Positions 1 to 11,055 are shown, counted from the first letter of the stretch. The stretch: DNA of 64,000 bases from Sepiola atlantica (GCA_963556195.1 OY744519.1:103978000-104041999); one strand, 5' to 3'. Numbers and translations: made by a program. The notes: generated from the sequence alone by a model not told the origin.

Positions 1-129
1 AAGTGCAGAAGACTGAACGGTCGAGAAATTTAAAAAAAACTAAACAATAACAAATAATTTATACCAGACGCAGTAGAATTTAATTATCTAAGATTTTTTT
101 TATTTCAAAATTTTATTTCTACAAAAGCT

Positions 130-345
130 GGCTTTTCGAAACAGGAAAACCAAAATGCCTGCCCAAATGTTGCTTACTTATTGGAGGAGGAGGGTTATGC
201 TAAAAAAAAATGACTGACCCTACCACTAATCTTAAGTTTGAGTGGCAAGCCCTCACAACACCATACTTAGGGTTACTGGTAGGGTAAGTATTTTTTTTTT
301 ACTATCTTTTCAGTTAAGGAAGTTAACTGACCACCTCCCAAAATT
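130..345. repeat. Partial copy of the foldback repeat family (FB)
   Basis: This stretch holds the phrase around 'ctaccactaatcttaag' plus a 'gagtggcaagccc' segment, which recur at 26340-26400, 32430-32520, 32590-32690 and 45600-45650. In complete copies (5424-6050, 46033-46470) these segments sit in the middle of an element with inverted ends. Neither terminal inverted repeat is visible here, so this is a fragment. No coding frame is supported. Confidence 0.4.
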
Positions 346-518
346 CGATGGTGGCCACGACCATTTTTATTTTTTTGTATGTCGCAAAAGACAGCTTTGA
401 ATGAAATCAAATTTTGCAATAAAAAAAACAAACTTAAAAACAGTTTCAGCACATTAGAAGTATACAGGTTGGTAGATAATTAGATAAATAATCAGGAAAC
501 ATGCCATTACAGAGAAAC

Positions 519-962
519 GTGTCTATTAAGCATGTGTATGCAGTGTTATGTATGGAAGTGAAACCTGACCAGTGAAGGTTGTGGACATGCATTGCATGGA
601 GAGAAATGATATGAGAATGATATGATGGATGTATAATGTGAATGTTAAAGACAGGCTTAGATCTGATGACCTCGGAGGAAGATTAAATCTGGATAGTATA
701 GGGAGATGTGTGCAGAACAGGAGACTTTGATGGCCATGATTGCACATTGATAGAATGGATGAAAGTTCTTGGATTAGTAGATGTAGAACAATTGAAGTAG
801 CAGAATCAATTCACAGGAGCAGGCCAAGAATAACATGGGAAGAAGTGGTAAGTATGGATTTGAGAGAAGGAGGGATAAATAAAAACCTGGCCAGAGATAG
901 ATTAGTTTGGAAATCTATTTCTACAAACCGTCCAACATGTTAAACTGATGATGATGATGAGA
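519..962 (+). mobile_element. LINE 3' end, family alpha (C-terminal tail of the reverse transcriptase ORF)
   Basis: Translated with frameshifts, this reads as the C-terminal tail of a non-LTR retrotransposon polymerase: a YGSE-T-PV segment, then an NDMRMM(R)WMCNV segment, a GR-R-TWEEV segment and a final LVWKSIS-NRPT. It ends in a short GATGATGATGA tail, the expected 3' signature of this LINE type. Related copies lie at 4115, 22215, 23735, 36025 and, on the minus strand, 50945-51605. All copies lack the 5' end, as expected for target-primed reverse transcription. The frame is broken, so it is a relic. Confidence 0.8.
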
Positions 963-1149
963 TCAACCATAAAATAAGTTTGTCAAAATCTGTAATGCAG
1001 AAGTTGACAATTAATTTATTCACTCCTGACATTGCCTTCATAACCGCAGCCTACATCTTTCTGGCTGAAATTTACATTTTTTCATGAAAAAAACAACAAA
1101 AAACAACTAACCCTTATGAAGAACTCGAATAGATCAGTATATTTGCTTG

Positions 1150-1715
1150 ATTTTTTTTTTTTAGATATAGTCATGTTTACAATTTCTGCCTTAAAAAAAA
1201 AGTTAAAGATAAAAGAATATTAAGTCAAGTTATATTAAAAAAAAAACCCCCAAAAAACCCTGTTAACACGGGGGTGTTCATTCTAAAAAAAACATGCTAC
1301 TTAATAACATTTGTAATATGAGGTCATGTAATAAAAAAAAACTATTAGCGTGATGATGTTACTAAAAATAACTGTTTCTTATAAATTGGCTTTAATGAAT
1401 GAAAACAAATTTGAATTATTAAAAAAGCCAATTATTTAAAATCTTAAAAATACCAATAAATATAATTATTTAAATTTATTTTTGTTTTATGAAATGAACA
1501 AAATCTATCTAAATAAAGGAATTTCATTATTCTAGATTCTAATATATTTCAGTTATTGTCTCTCATGCTCCCAAATGGAATCAAAGAAAAATTTCAGTAA
1601 TAGTGTTTTTAGATTCCTTGAAAAATGTAACCCTTATCGAAACTGATTTGAATGTTCTGTTAACGTATCGATTTCTATAACACACAAACATTGACTTTTA
1701 TATTATAGAGATTAA
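1150..1715. repeat. Dispersed AT-rich repeat R, copy 1
   Basis: This stretch matches 9540-10165 along most of its length. Shared landmarks are 'agatatagtcatgtttac', 'aatatgaggtcatgtaat', 'aatcttaaaaatacca' and 'atttctataac-cacaaaca'. The second copy begins right beside a Helitron-type CTAG terminus on the minus strand (near 9483), so R may be the body of a non-autonomous Helitron. No open frame is supported. Confidence 0.5.
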
Positions 1716-1754
1716 AACCACAAAAAAAAAAAAACCAAACACATTTCTGTTTCA

Positions 1755-2045
1755 GAATTTTTTAGATGAGGATTGATACTTTTTATTGTGACTACTGTTC
1801 TCATCTTAGATGTTATTCTTACAACGTTTCGGCTGACGTAACCTCCGATCTTCTTCAGGTGCGTCTTGTCAAAATCGGAATCTGTACAGAATTTCGAATG
1901 GAACCCTTTATTTAATCCACAGGGATAGCTTGCTCTCATGCCATCATCCATGGCCGGATAGAAGTCTTAAGTAATTAGTAATTATATTATTAGTATCACC
2001 TGTACTGAGGATTGAATTTGGTCTTGGTTATTTTGGACGATAATT
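1755..2045 (-). mobile_element. SINE-like repeat S1, copy 1
   Basis: Read on the minus strand, this copy runs from 'gatactaataat' through 'cttaagacttctatccgg', 'attaaataaagggttcc' and 'cacctgaagaagatc' to 'ctcatctaaaaaattc'. The same series appears at 6745-7085 and 52800-53175. In the 52.8-kb copy it is preceded by a tRNA-like segment with a GGTTCAATCC box-B motif, so I infer a tRNA-headed SINE. Only the last bases of that head remain here (around 2000-2020). An open frame of 79 codons runs across it but shows no coding character. Confidence 0.55.
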
Positions 2046-2399
2046 GCGTCTTTGAGGGTTTACCAAGAACCATGCCGACAATTAATATAAATGATAAAAT
2101 GTATGATTATAAATGTGATATTGTAGCGAAGGAAGAAAATGAAGGATATTAAACCGGCATGCTTGCATATTAAAATCGAAAGAAATAAAGTTTGAGAGAA
2201 AAGACGGGTCACCAGTTAGCAAGTGCTAACTTAACGCATGAACAGAGTTTTGTAAATGAAAAATCAAGGAAAACATGATTAAATAACAAAACATTTAGAT
2301 AACTATATGTTTACATGAATATAAAAGTCATTTTTAGTGAAGAAATATTAATTTGGGAAAGTTTATGCAAACTAGTGTTTTGGCAGAAAAAATGGTTCA

Positions 2400-2945
2400 G
2401 TGGATAAGCAGACACAAGGGCTAAGCATGTGTATGCTTATATATTCGTTAGTGCGAATATGCATATGTGAGTATTAGGCAGCATTGTACTGTGTATGTTG
2501 TGGGCCTACCTTGTTCTATTAGTGTGTGTGTGAGTGGGTGGCAATTTGCTTCTGTTAGCCTGATCTCTTGCTAGCGTGTATGAATGGGTGTGCGAGATAA
2601 TGAAGCTTGTACATGAGTTTTGTTTTTCTCTTCCCCCCCCCCCTTTCCAGCTAAAGACGGTGGGCGGAGGCTTGTTGAGCATACATTCTTGGGTCCTTTT
2701 CCGATGACTGCCGGCTGGTTTGGATCTCTGCTTTTGCCTGTTCAGTTTTCCGTTTTTAGTGGGGTTTCTCATTTCATACAGACTATCTATAAAATTCTGA
2801 TTTAGCGACAATATGTGAAAACTCTTTATTTGCTTTTGGAAGTGAACAGGAGAGTGTATCCACACGAACCAGAGAAAGTAAAAAGGGTGGCTATTCAAGC
2901 CAGTTGCTTTTTGGCCTTCACTCGAATCGCATCTCTCTTCACCAC
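2400..2945 (+). repeat. LTR-like repeat, copy 1
   Basis: The last 250 bases match 3290-3605 closely: 'tggatctctgcttttgcctg', 'ctcatttcatacag', 'ctctttatttgcttttggaa' and 'gagagtgtatc-acgaacc'. Two copies in the same direction, about 0.7 kb apart with a (TA)n between them, suggest the two LTRs or LTR fragments of a decayed LTR retrotransposon. No gag or pol frame survives between them. An alternative is a simple local duplication. The 180-codon minus-strand frame here includes translated (TA)n and is not a gene. Confidence 0.4.
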
Positions 2946-2983
2946 ACAGCCCCCTACCAGTAACTGAGTTAACAAATCGGCAG

Positions 2984-2993
<10 letters not shown>

Positions 2994-3053
<60 letters not shown>

Positions 3054-3061
3054 TATATATT
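2994..3061. repeat. (TA)n microsatellite
   Basis: Nearly pure TA dinucleotide run with one CACAT interruption. Confidence 0.95.
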
Positions 3062-3239
3062 ATATTTGACTTAAGCCGTTAGTATCTTCATTATTTTTTT
3101 TTTTTGCGTTAGAAATTCTAAACAAGAAATAGTGTGTGAATCTTAAATTGTTGATGCAATTTACTAATCTTTTACAGAATCGTCCTATTATTTGTGTCCG
3201 TTCATTTTGCATTGATTTTGTGGCTGATTAAAATATCAG

Positions 3240-3605
3240 GTTTGGGAGGTTTTGCTCAATGAAGTTTGTCTTTAACCTGGTAGAAGGATTCAACTTTTGT
3301 GTTTTTTGTTGTTCATTTTGGTGTCTGTTGGCTTGGATCTCTGCTTTTTCCTGCTCAATTTTCCATTTTTATTGGTGTTTCTCATTTCACACAGGCTTAC
3401 TATATTTTGGGTTTAACTCGAGCCGAGCTCATTCTTATTAGCCGAAAATTCTGATTTAGTGACAACATTTAAAAACTCTTTATTTGCTTTTGGAAGTGAA
3501 GAGGAGAGTGTATCTGTACGAACCGGAGAAAGAAAGTGGCTATTCAAGCGAGTTGCTATTTTGCGTTCACTTGAATCGTATCTCCTTTCACTACAAATCT
3601 TCAAT
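3240..3605 (+). repeat. LTR-like repeat, copy 2
   Basis: This is a direct repeat of the 3' half of 2400-2945, with a 40-base extra segment around 3400-3445. At 3595-3700 it runs into a piece resembling the tRNA-like head of SINE S1 ('caatctccagaagactgtca'). The reading frames differ between the two copies and none is conserved, so a coding role is unlikely. Confidence 0.4.
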
Positions 3606-3700
3606 CTCCAGAAGACTGTCATTTAAAACTGATTATTACTTAGCACTTTTATCTGTTGTGCCACGGGTTCTTCTGGACAATTCTTGTATGAATTTTAGGA
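3595..3700 (-). mobile_element. Fragment of SINE S1 head
   Basis: The + strand phrase 'tcaatctccagaagactgtc' and the following bases resemble 53085-53140 and 6780-6840, the tRNA-like head of S1. The box-B motif itself is damaged here. Confidence 0.35.
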
Positions 3701-3744
3701 GCCATAAACCTATTCTTGTTTTAGATGTGTAGTCTACTACGTAT

Positions 3745-3748
<4 letters not shown>

Positions 3749-3786
<38 letters not shown>

Positions 3787-3793
3787 ATATATA
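3749..3793. repeat. (TA)n microsatellite
   Basis: TA dinucleotide run, slightly interrupted at the 3' end. Confidence 0.9.
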
Positions 3794-4114
3794 TTACTAC
3801 TTATATATAGATGTCATTTATTTATTTTATTTGCGATACTTGAACGAATTCAATTGTTTATTAGCTATATATTATTATTTTATTTTTTATTTTTTTTAAC
3901 ATAACATCCATAAGAATAGTAGCTCAAATAATACAAAGACATTTCTTTTTGTCTTGTCAGTGAATACAAGTGGACAACTGCAAGTCACAAAACTGTTTTG
4001 TTTTTTACCCAGTTTAATAAGATATTTTAATACAGCAATGTCGTTTCCTATTCCATTGACTGGATTTGCTGATCATGCAAAAGATTAAAAACAAGTTGAT
4101 ACCAAAATAAGAAG

Positions 4115-4382
4115 AAATCAAAATCACAGGAAACTTCGATGGTATGGCCATATTGAAAGAATGGATGAAAGTTCTTGGATTAGTAGATGTAGAACAGTTA
4201 AGGTAACAGGTTCAGTTCATAGGGGAAGGTCAAGGAAAACATGGGAGGAAATAAGGAAAGACTTGAGAGAAAAAGGGATAAATAAAGACCTGGTCAGAAA
4301 TAAGTTAGTTTAAAAGTCAATTTCTTAAAGCCGTCCACCACATGCTAGCATATAAAACAGATGTTAAACCGATGATGATGAT
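4115..4382 (+). mobile_element. LINE 3' end, family alpha
   Basis: The frame reads RRWYGHIERMDESSWISRC, then a GRSRKTWEE segment, then LVRNKLV, followed by a 3' untranslated stretch with 'catgctagcatataaaacag' and a GATGATGATAATA tail. It is a short 5'-truncated copy of the element seen at 519-962. A stop codon replaces the tryptophan of the LVWKSIS motif. Confidence 0.8.
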
Positions 4383-5423
4383 AATACTTATTTAATGTGC
4401 AACTGATATTTCATAATCCCCTTTACTGAAATCATAATTTATGAAATGCTAGTGTTGATTTATTTAAAACCAGTGTTTACATAAACCGATTTTATAAAAC
4501 TGTTTAAAACTGGTTTTCATATGATGATCATTGAAATGGAAATCGATTTTAATGTTTGTAGTTTTTTTTTCTATGAAACATTTCTCTAATGTTTTCTTTT
4601 GAGGAAATGTCATTAGATCCACTTTAATCTTTTGTTAATAGGTAAAATAACAAAGGTTACCTTAATTCATGACTCTTTGAAAGGAATTTGGAAGCATCTA
4701 AACTGTTGAATAGAAACTCCCCATGTATTAAAAGATTGAAAGTTTGGAAAGCTATTTACATTGAATAATTCTATAAATAAATTAAAACATTACCATAATC
4801 AAATTACTTATAGTTTTATAAAAATTTAGTTCAATTACTAATTTAATGACCAAACAATACCGTAATAATTAAATTTAACTTTCAAAATCTTATTTAATCC
4901 TAATATGACACATTCCAATAAAATGTCTATTTAATATAATATTCAACAGAAATCTGTCAAACTGCAACTTGTTTCACATCTGCAACGAGCCTGTTGGCAA
5001 GTGTGAGTTGGTATTAGTATGATATTGCATCAGCACACCTGCTAAATCAGTATCTTTGAGAAAATCTTTTTCAAACCAATATAAAAAATAAAGCATTTAA
5101 GGTAACCCTTAAAAAAAAAGATCAAATGAAAGTAAAGACTCCAGGTAACTTGAGGTAGATACAGCCAATTTATTAAATAATTGATGTGTTTTATGAAATA
5201 TTTCTTCTAAAGATTCCTTTTCCTAATGTGTAGACATTGTTGCAACATATTGTAAAAACAGTTCGAACAGACTTTGTTTTGTCTAACACATATTTCAGTC
5301 GAATTCCCAAAACATAAGAGCACATGACTGATGTTCATCCTGTTGAATATTTGATAAAGCTAGACATCATTTTGTTTTTAAACAACTGCTCATTCTTGAC
5401 TAAACACATAAAGAAAAAAAGGT

Positions 5424-6050
5424 AAATTTACAGATTAACACCCTCAGCTGCCCCCCCCCCCCCCTAAGAAACTACTTTCCCCTCCTCCCAAATAAAACAA
5501 ATAACAATTATTTTAGAATTTAGAGTGGGGGATCTGTTTTGTATATAAGTTTAATGTGAAATCAGTCCTTATTTCCAAGCTATTCTAGCTTTTTAGAGCA
5601 GTTAACCAAATGTTTTTATCCATAATCCAAAGTGGAAAAGTTGTAAAACCACACGTAATCTCCTTAAAAAGTAGACCTCCTCCCCTCCCTCTAAAAAGGC
5701 ACAGAATTTATCTCTCATAGCAAAGAAAAAAAAACCCAAAAAACTTTGGTTAATTGTCCTAAAACGGTAGAATGGCCCGGAAATGGGGAATCATTTTATG
5801 TTTAATTTATATACAAAACTGACCCCCAACTCTAAATTGTTTTTTTTTTTCTTTCTGCCAAATTTTTCAGGGTGCTTACATGTAATCGCCTAAAAAAAAT
5901 ATAATCTTAAGTTTTGGAGGGGGTGATTGAGCAGAAGGTTTGTTTGTGTGTTGATGTTTAACAACCTTTCAACCATTATAAGGTCATCTCAGGTCAAACT
6001 TTAAAAATTTTTTTATTTAAATTAAGCAGAGGGTGTTAATTTACAATAAT
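5424..6050. mobile_element. Foldback (FB) element, complete copy with terminal inverted repeats
   Basis: The left end carries 'acagattaacaccctcagct' and the right end 'gcagagggtgttaatttac', which are inverted copies of each other. Moving inward, the left arm ('agaatttagagtgggg', 'ttctagctttttagagcag') is mirrored on the right ('cctaaaacggtagaatgg', 'gacccccaactctaaatt'), so the element is a degenerate palindrome about 0.6 kb long. Homologues lie at 26300-26760, 32210-33230, 45590-45870, 46033-46470 and 52255-52480. No transposase is encoded. It fits a non-autonomous DNA element of unknown superfamily. Confidence 0.65.
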
Positions 6051-6132
6051 ACCAGTAAAAAATTACTTTCACAAAATATACTACCAATTGTACTTATATT
6101 TTCTAACTCTTAAGCAGCAGCAGTCTTTCTTG

Positions 6133-6545
6133 CCATGACAAAATTGACTTGTAATCTTGTCAGGGATGATCTCTTCTCTACCTTACAGTCCCTTTCTCAC
6201 AGGAGAGATGTTGCTAGTCTTTCTCTATTTTATTGTTATTTTCATGGTAGGTGCTCGATCGAGCTCAAATCTCTGTAAAACTTCCATGAACAGAGTTTCT
6301 TTCCAAAAACTTCTCATCTGTAGAACACAATACTGTGCAGCTGCTCACTAGCTGACTACAACATGGTCGTCTTCAAGTCAAATGTCAACAAATACCTGTG
6401 CAGCTGTCCTCTTAAGTAATCAGGTTCTGTCCATCCCACCATTGTTTCTAATCCTCTCATAGTATTGTTCATCATCCAACCGACAATCTCATTTACCCTT
6501 AACCCCAAGTGGTTTTGGTAAGTGGTGATTCGTCAGTTTAAAAAA
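6133..6545 (+). mobile_element. Jockey-like LINE 3' fragment
   Basis: The frame reads LTCNLVRDDLFST, then LSHRRDVASLSLFYCYFHG, the post-polymerase C-terminus of a Jockey-type LINE. It then passes into a segment with 'acaacatggtcgtcttcaa' that also ends the copies at 29800 and 54645. The 3' untranslated part contains 'ttacccttaaccccaagtgg'. It is frame-broken and 5'-truncated. Confidence 0.7.
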
Positions 6546-6744
6546 AAAAAAATACTTCTGCAAATCTTACACACTTTTTTGAGAATGATATGAAAACAAA
6601 ATTCCAAGAAATGTCTCTCATTTAAATTCGGTATTTACAAGCTCTCCATGTGTCTTCTTTTAGCACATTGATCATTGGAATAATAGGTGTATACATGTAA
6701 TATAACGTGTATTATTTGGATTACGATTCTCATCTTGGATTTTA

Positions 6745-7085
6745 TTATTATTGCCCGCACTAAGGATTGAACCATCAACCTCTAGTAGACTGTCACTTAG
6801 AACTTATTATTTACTTGGTGCCGGCGATACCAAGAATACAATTGTTAATTACTTAAGACTTCTACCCGGTCATGACTGATGGAATGAGAGCAAGCTACCA
6901 CCGTGGATTAAATAAAGGGTTCTGTTTGAAATTCCATACAGATTCCTGAGTTTGACAAGATGCACCTGAAGAAGATCAAAGGTTACATCGGCCAAAATGC
7001 TATGGGAATAACAACCAAGATGAGGATATTCGTACGAATAATACAAATTACCAATCCTTATTTAAAAAATTCAAAACACGGAATA
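6745..7085 (+). mobile_element. SINE S1, copy 2, with inverted head
   Basis: The body (from about 6840) runs on the plus strand: 'cttaagacttctacccgg', 'attaaataaagggttctg', 'cacctgaagaagatc', ending 'ccttatttaaaaaattc'. The tRNA-like part (6772-6840, 'ggattgaaccatcaacctc') is in the opposite orientation to that body, unlike the 52.8-kb copy. A 5' inversion of the type seen in LINE-driven insertions would give this arrangement, but a later rearrangement is also possible. Confidence 0.5.
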
Positions 7086-7252
7086 AAACATTGTATTTAC
7101 ACTTGTTACCTATATATCCATTGTTTCATTAAACTTTGACATATTTTTGTTTGAAGTAGATTGCACTTGTATATGTTTTCATGCCTTTCTTTGTGTTTCA
7201 TATTTTGTTACTGTATTCTTTAGAACTTGTTTTTTTTATTGAGTCAAGGTTT

Positions 7253-7281
7253 CTTGTGTGTGTGTGTGTGTGTGTGTGTGC
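7253..7281. repeat. (GT)n microsatellite
   Basis: Pure GT dinucleotide run of about 28 bases. Confidence 0.95.
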
Positions 7282-7783
7282 ATGTAAGGTATGTTTAAAG
7301 GATAAATATCTGACAGAATGTATAGGTATAAAAAGGAATAAGAGAAAATAAAAAGCAATGAACAAACTAAATATATAAAAAAGAATTAGCAGAGGATCAT
7401 GCTGGTTCCACTTATGAAACTTTGTCAAGAAAGCAGTGTGGTTTGGATGGTGCTAATGTTTTTGTGTTTGTTGAAAAGTTTTTTTAATTATGAGTGAAGG
7501 TAAATGTATGGTTCTGAAATCATATTTGGATAAGGCGGTGTAAAGATTGTTGTTGCATATTTTAGTAGGTAGGGTGATTGGAGGTTTGTATATAGATTTT
7601 ATTTTTGTGTTCTGGAAGATGTGGAGTGCTTTTCTTGCATTGAAAACGAAATATTTCGGATATTTTAGAGAGGATTCTATTATGTTGTATTCGTCTGATA
7701 GTTATTGGGGCTGCAAATTCTAAGTGCTCCAAAATATACATACATACATTACTATTCCCACTACCACACAATAAAAATCAGGC

Positions 7784-7784
7784 C

Positions 7785-7826
<42 letters not shown>

Positions 7827-8695
7827 ACAACAACAACCGGTTTATTTGTTGAATCAGGCCACAATTAATCCCCTGATGAGGGTGGGGCCTGATTGTCTAG
7901 TCTCGAAATCTAAGTCTTCCTCTCCACTCCTGTCTTTGGCAAGACTTGATGGAATCCATACCCATGGCCTTCCTATCACGTTTGACTACGTCCTCCCAAG
8001 TAAACTTGGGTCTGCCAGTGGTGATGTTCTCTGCTGGCACATTCAACTGTTGGACTTTAGCAATCCAGCCATCGCTATGCTCAATGTGACCCAACCAATG
8101 CAGTCTGTTCTTTCGCATGATGTCCGCAAGGCTTTTCAAGTCGACCTGTGAGAGCAGGGATTCAAAAGAAACGTACTGTTCAGGCCTCACCAAACAGATC
8201 CATCTGACCATTGCCCTGTCATTACGGTGCAGCTTCCTTAGTATGCCAGCAGAGACAGCCCAAGTTTCTGAGCCATACAACAGCACACTTCTGACACATG
8301 AGGAGTATACACGCCCTCTCGTAGTTGTTGGCAGGTGTTTGTTTGTCAGGATTGATAGCAGCTCTCTAAACTTTTTCCAGGCACACTTGCAACGTGTAGC
8401 TGCCGCGAGTTCACAGCCTCCACCTGATGACAGCACATCTCCAAGATAACAAAAGTCTGTCACTACTTCCAGCTTGTTGTCACCAGTATCCATCTCCGTC
8501 AGTGGTCTGCCATCTATTGGTCTTGCCATGCCGGTGCAACGAAAGCACTTAAAGTGAGGATCTGCTTTGAGAGAGCCCTTTATGCCACTGCACCTTTTGT
8601 GGACCCAACCTGAACAGTGAGTGCAGATGATTGAGTTGCTGCCAGTTCCTTTCAGACATACAGCACACAGGTATTTTCCTGTTTTCTGTATAATA
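7784..8695 (-). mobile_element. LINE family beta, 3' half with (ATG)n tail
   Basis: On the minus strand this is the 3' part of a non-LTR retrotransposon. It holds a zinc-finger and C-terminal polymerase region (8690-7897), then a 3' untranslated stretch with 'ctgattcaacaaataaac', then a CAA/ATG tail of about 45 bases. The last 75 bases before the tail are shared with the element at 62436-62510. The fragment is 5'-truncated near 8695, where similarity to the protein family ends and a TGA lies just beyond. Confidence 0.8.
7897..8690 (-). pseudogene. LINE beta polymerase C-terminus with a zinc-finger-like module
   Basis: The frame starts inside the protein. First comes a Cys-rich module (GKYLCAVCLKG, ICTHCSGWVHKRCSGIKG, HFKCFRC), with four CxxC-like pairs plus a His, as found after the polymerase core in some invertebrate LINEs. 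Then follow FCYLGDVLSSGGG, YGSETWAVS, RNDRAMVRWIC, LHWLGHIEHS and GRPKFTWEDVV. From the ATG at 8527 the frame is open for 210 codons without a stop, and it is also open upstream to 8690. The endonuclease and the catalytic polymerase motifs are missing. Acid base choices match neighbouring DNA. This is a truncated copy, not a working gene. Confidence 0.8.
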
Positions 8696-8699
8696 GATC

Positions 8700-9180
8700 T
8701 AAATCTTACTCACAAAAGTATGAAGGAAAAACTGACTTTATTTTATATATGAGATATATGGTTTCTTTTTAAAGTTTCTATTATTCATCTTTTTTTGCAA
8801 CAGCCGCTGTTCTTTAATTTTTTTTACTTATACACGGTTCTTAAGCATATCTCCTTTTCTTCATTTTATCTTTCATCTACTGTCACTCCTGCCAAAAGTT
8901 AATTTTAGTTTGTGTATTTTAAAAACTCGTTTCCTCTGAGGCTGTCTCTCAAATCTATAAAAAAAAAAGCATAAGTATGAGAGATACAAGACATTAGACT
9001 TACAGAAATGTAAGAATGGGTGCCTTGATCTCTTTGTTATTTTGGGCAATTTCTAGATAGTGGTATTAAGTATTCATGTATATTTTTTATAGAAAGTTAT
9101 TTATTATGCCTTTTGGGTATCTCTTATTTGAATCAATAATACCATTCTAACTTACAATAAAAAATATATATTATATAAAC
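8700..9180. other. Unclassified AT-rich stretch
   Basis: I see no coding frame, no inverted ends and no match to other parts of the window here. Confidence 0.5.
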
Positions 9181-9182
9181 AT

Positions 9183-9230
9183 ATCTATTACTAATGGAGA
9201 TTTTGTACCTGTCTGTCTGAAGGCGAAGTA
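9183..9230 (+). mobile_element. Possible Helitron 5' terminus
   Basis: 'tctattactaatggagattt' followed by 'ctgtctgtctgaaggcg' recurs in related form at 16268 and 35105, and in reverse at 63945-63970. Helitrons begin with TC, and this conserved TC-leading block is a plausible 5' end. No partner 3' end in the same orientation lies close by, so the copy is incomplete. Confidence 0.4.
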
Positions 9231-9479
9231 TACAATCACTTCTATATCTGAAGTCAAACTATACTATTACTATCTTTTAACGTTCAATTCTGTTTACTAT
9301 ACGATTTCATGAACTGTAGGATAGGACATGGATTTTTGTCATGTCATTTGCTGTTTAAAATTTTTTAGGGAGACTATACCCCTGCTCCCAATATCTGCAT
9401 TCTAATATGTTCGAGATAAGTTTGTGAACAGAGTAATAATTTTGTTAACGGACATGTAAATGAAGCAGATTTATAATAA

Positions 9480-9525
9480 ACTAGTGCTATTCACCCAGCG
9501 TTGTCCGTGTGGAGATATATTGCTG
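9480..9525 (-). mobile_element. Helitron-type 3' terminus (minus strand)
   Basis: On the minus strand the sequence reads 'acggacaacgctgggtgaat' and then 'agcactag', ending in CTAG followed by T. A GC-containing weak hairpin just upstream of a terminal CTRR, inserted before a T, is the 3' signature of Helitrons. Similar ends occur at 17635, 34205, 45542, 50012 (minus) and 29645, 57112, 60385 (plus). Confidence 0.5.
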
Positions 9526-9539
9526 GTGGGAAGGTTTCT

Positions 9540-10165
9540 CAGGAAAATATAATTTCAGATATAGTCAGGTTTACAATTTTTGCTGTGAAAAAAAAATTTG
9601 GAAATAACATTTTCAATATGAGGTCAAGTAATAAAGAAATTCTTTTTGAAGAAAAAGTCGTTTTAGACAGCTGTAAAACAGCAAATGGGTTTAACGAATA
9701 CTGGATAATTCCTTTTTGAAAAAAAATATTTCAAATCTTAAAAATACCAATCAAAAATAATTTTTTTTTTTAAATACATCCTTCACTGAATTATTCCTTA
9801 TTTAATTTTATTTTAATTTTATGAAACAAATAAAATCTATTTAAAAAAAAGTTGTTTCAGTTATTTTACAGACCTAACTTCAATATTGAACACTATTGTA
9901 TTTGAATTGGCAAGTTTTGTAAACAAATTTTTACAAGATTCCATCAAACTTGGGAAATTAATTTTGTTTCAGTTATTTTATGGACCTAATTGATAATTGC
10001 CTCTAGTGACCGCAAATGAATTTGAAGAAAAAGTTCATTTGTGTTTTTAGATTTTGTTAAAAATTTAACTTTTATTGAAACTTATTTGAATGCGCTAGCT
10101 GTTAATGTATGCATTTCTATAACGCACAAACAAACATTAACTTTATATTAATATAAATTGCAACA
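9540..10165. repeat. Dispersed AT-rich repeat R, copy 2
   Basis: This is the homologue of 1150-1715, with the same order of landmarks and a partial internal duplication ('gtttcagttattttacagac' at 9855 and 'gtttcagttattttatggac' at 9967). It adjoins the minus-strand Helitron-type end near 9483. The 72-codon frame at 9501-9719 shows no recognisable domain. Confidence 0.5.
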
Positions 10166-10189
10166 AATTGTCAGGTTCATATGTCCATT

Positions 10190-10735
10190 ATTCAAATAGT
10201 TACTTTTTACAAATTATTGTGAGAATATTATGAAGCAGGTATGGATAAAACAAACATAACTTTTGCTGGATATGTTAATCTGAAATGTGAAAGATTTCAC
10301 CTTCAGACACTTCACTGAAGATCAATTTAAATGTCTCACTTGCTGGCCTTCAGTGTTCACACAATTCTGATATATGCACACAGCCATTATCCAAACAGGA
10401 ACATGATAAAGGCAGTAAAAGCTCTTATGATTAAATACCAAAGGCTAATGAACCTTAAAAAAGACATTATAATGTTTCAACAGCAGATTTCACATTCAAA
10501 TTTATCTAAAACCGACGGTGTTCGGACAAAGCAAAAAATTCTTAACCCATCAAAAAAATCCATCGAACCATATGTGGGTTTTGTGGTAAATGTCACTATG
10601 CAAGTTTCTGTCTGTTCAAGAAACATGAATGTCAATTATGTTATAAGCGTATTCACGCCACCCTCTAAAGTCAAACTTTCAATTTCAAAAGCAAGTTTTA
10701 ATTTCAGTTTTACAAATTTCTTCCTCAAAACAGAC
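10190..10735 (+). pseudogene. gag: Ty3/Gypsy gag relic with zinc knuckles
   Basis: In three shifting frames this reads like the gag of a Gypsy-type LTR retrotransposon: FTEDQFKCL (about 10315), then YQRLMNLKKDI (about 10435), then a Cys-rich piece with CGFCGKCHYASFC and HECQLCYKRIHA (10570-10655) resembling tandem retroviral-type zinc knuckles, the second missing its last Cys. Frameshifts between the three pieces show decay. The zinc-knuckle reading frame differs from the 135-codon open frame at 10331-10738, which is therefore partly spurious. No protease or polymerase follows. Confidence 0.6.
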
Positions 10736-11055
10736 TAAAAATGGTCGCACACAAATTCTGTATCTGCAACTTTCACAGTTTACTTTGAATCAAGCATAAA
10801 AAAGTATTACTGTTTCTCTCAAAGAATTTCAGATTCATTTTCAGTTTGAGACAGCTTCCGTGATGATCTCACATTGAAATTCTTTGCATATATATTGATG
10901 GTTTGGGCGATTCAGAAAAGTTATCCCTCCCTCATTCCAAATTCAAATCTCTGATTTGCATGAAATTTGAGACCAATTAAGAAAGTTTAACAAAATTTCA
11001 TGACTATTTGAATATTTTAAGGGGTGGTACGGGGCATAAAAGGTACATAAGCTCC

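Noticed and set aside
2506..3048. 180-codon minus-strand open frame
   Set aside because: Its start is translated (TA)n, and the rest lies across an LTR-like repeat whose other copy does not keep the frame.
7705..8151. 148-codon plus-strand frame with a poly-His run
   Set aside because: It is the antisense of LINE beta with the (ATC)n tail read as His codons.
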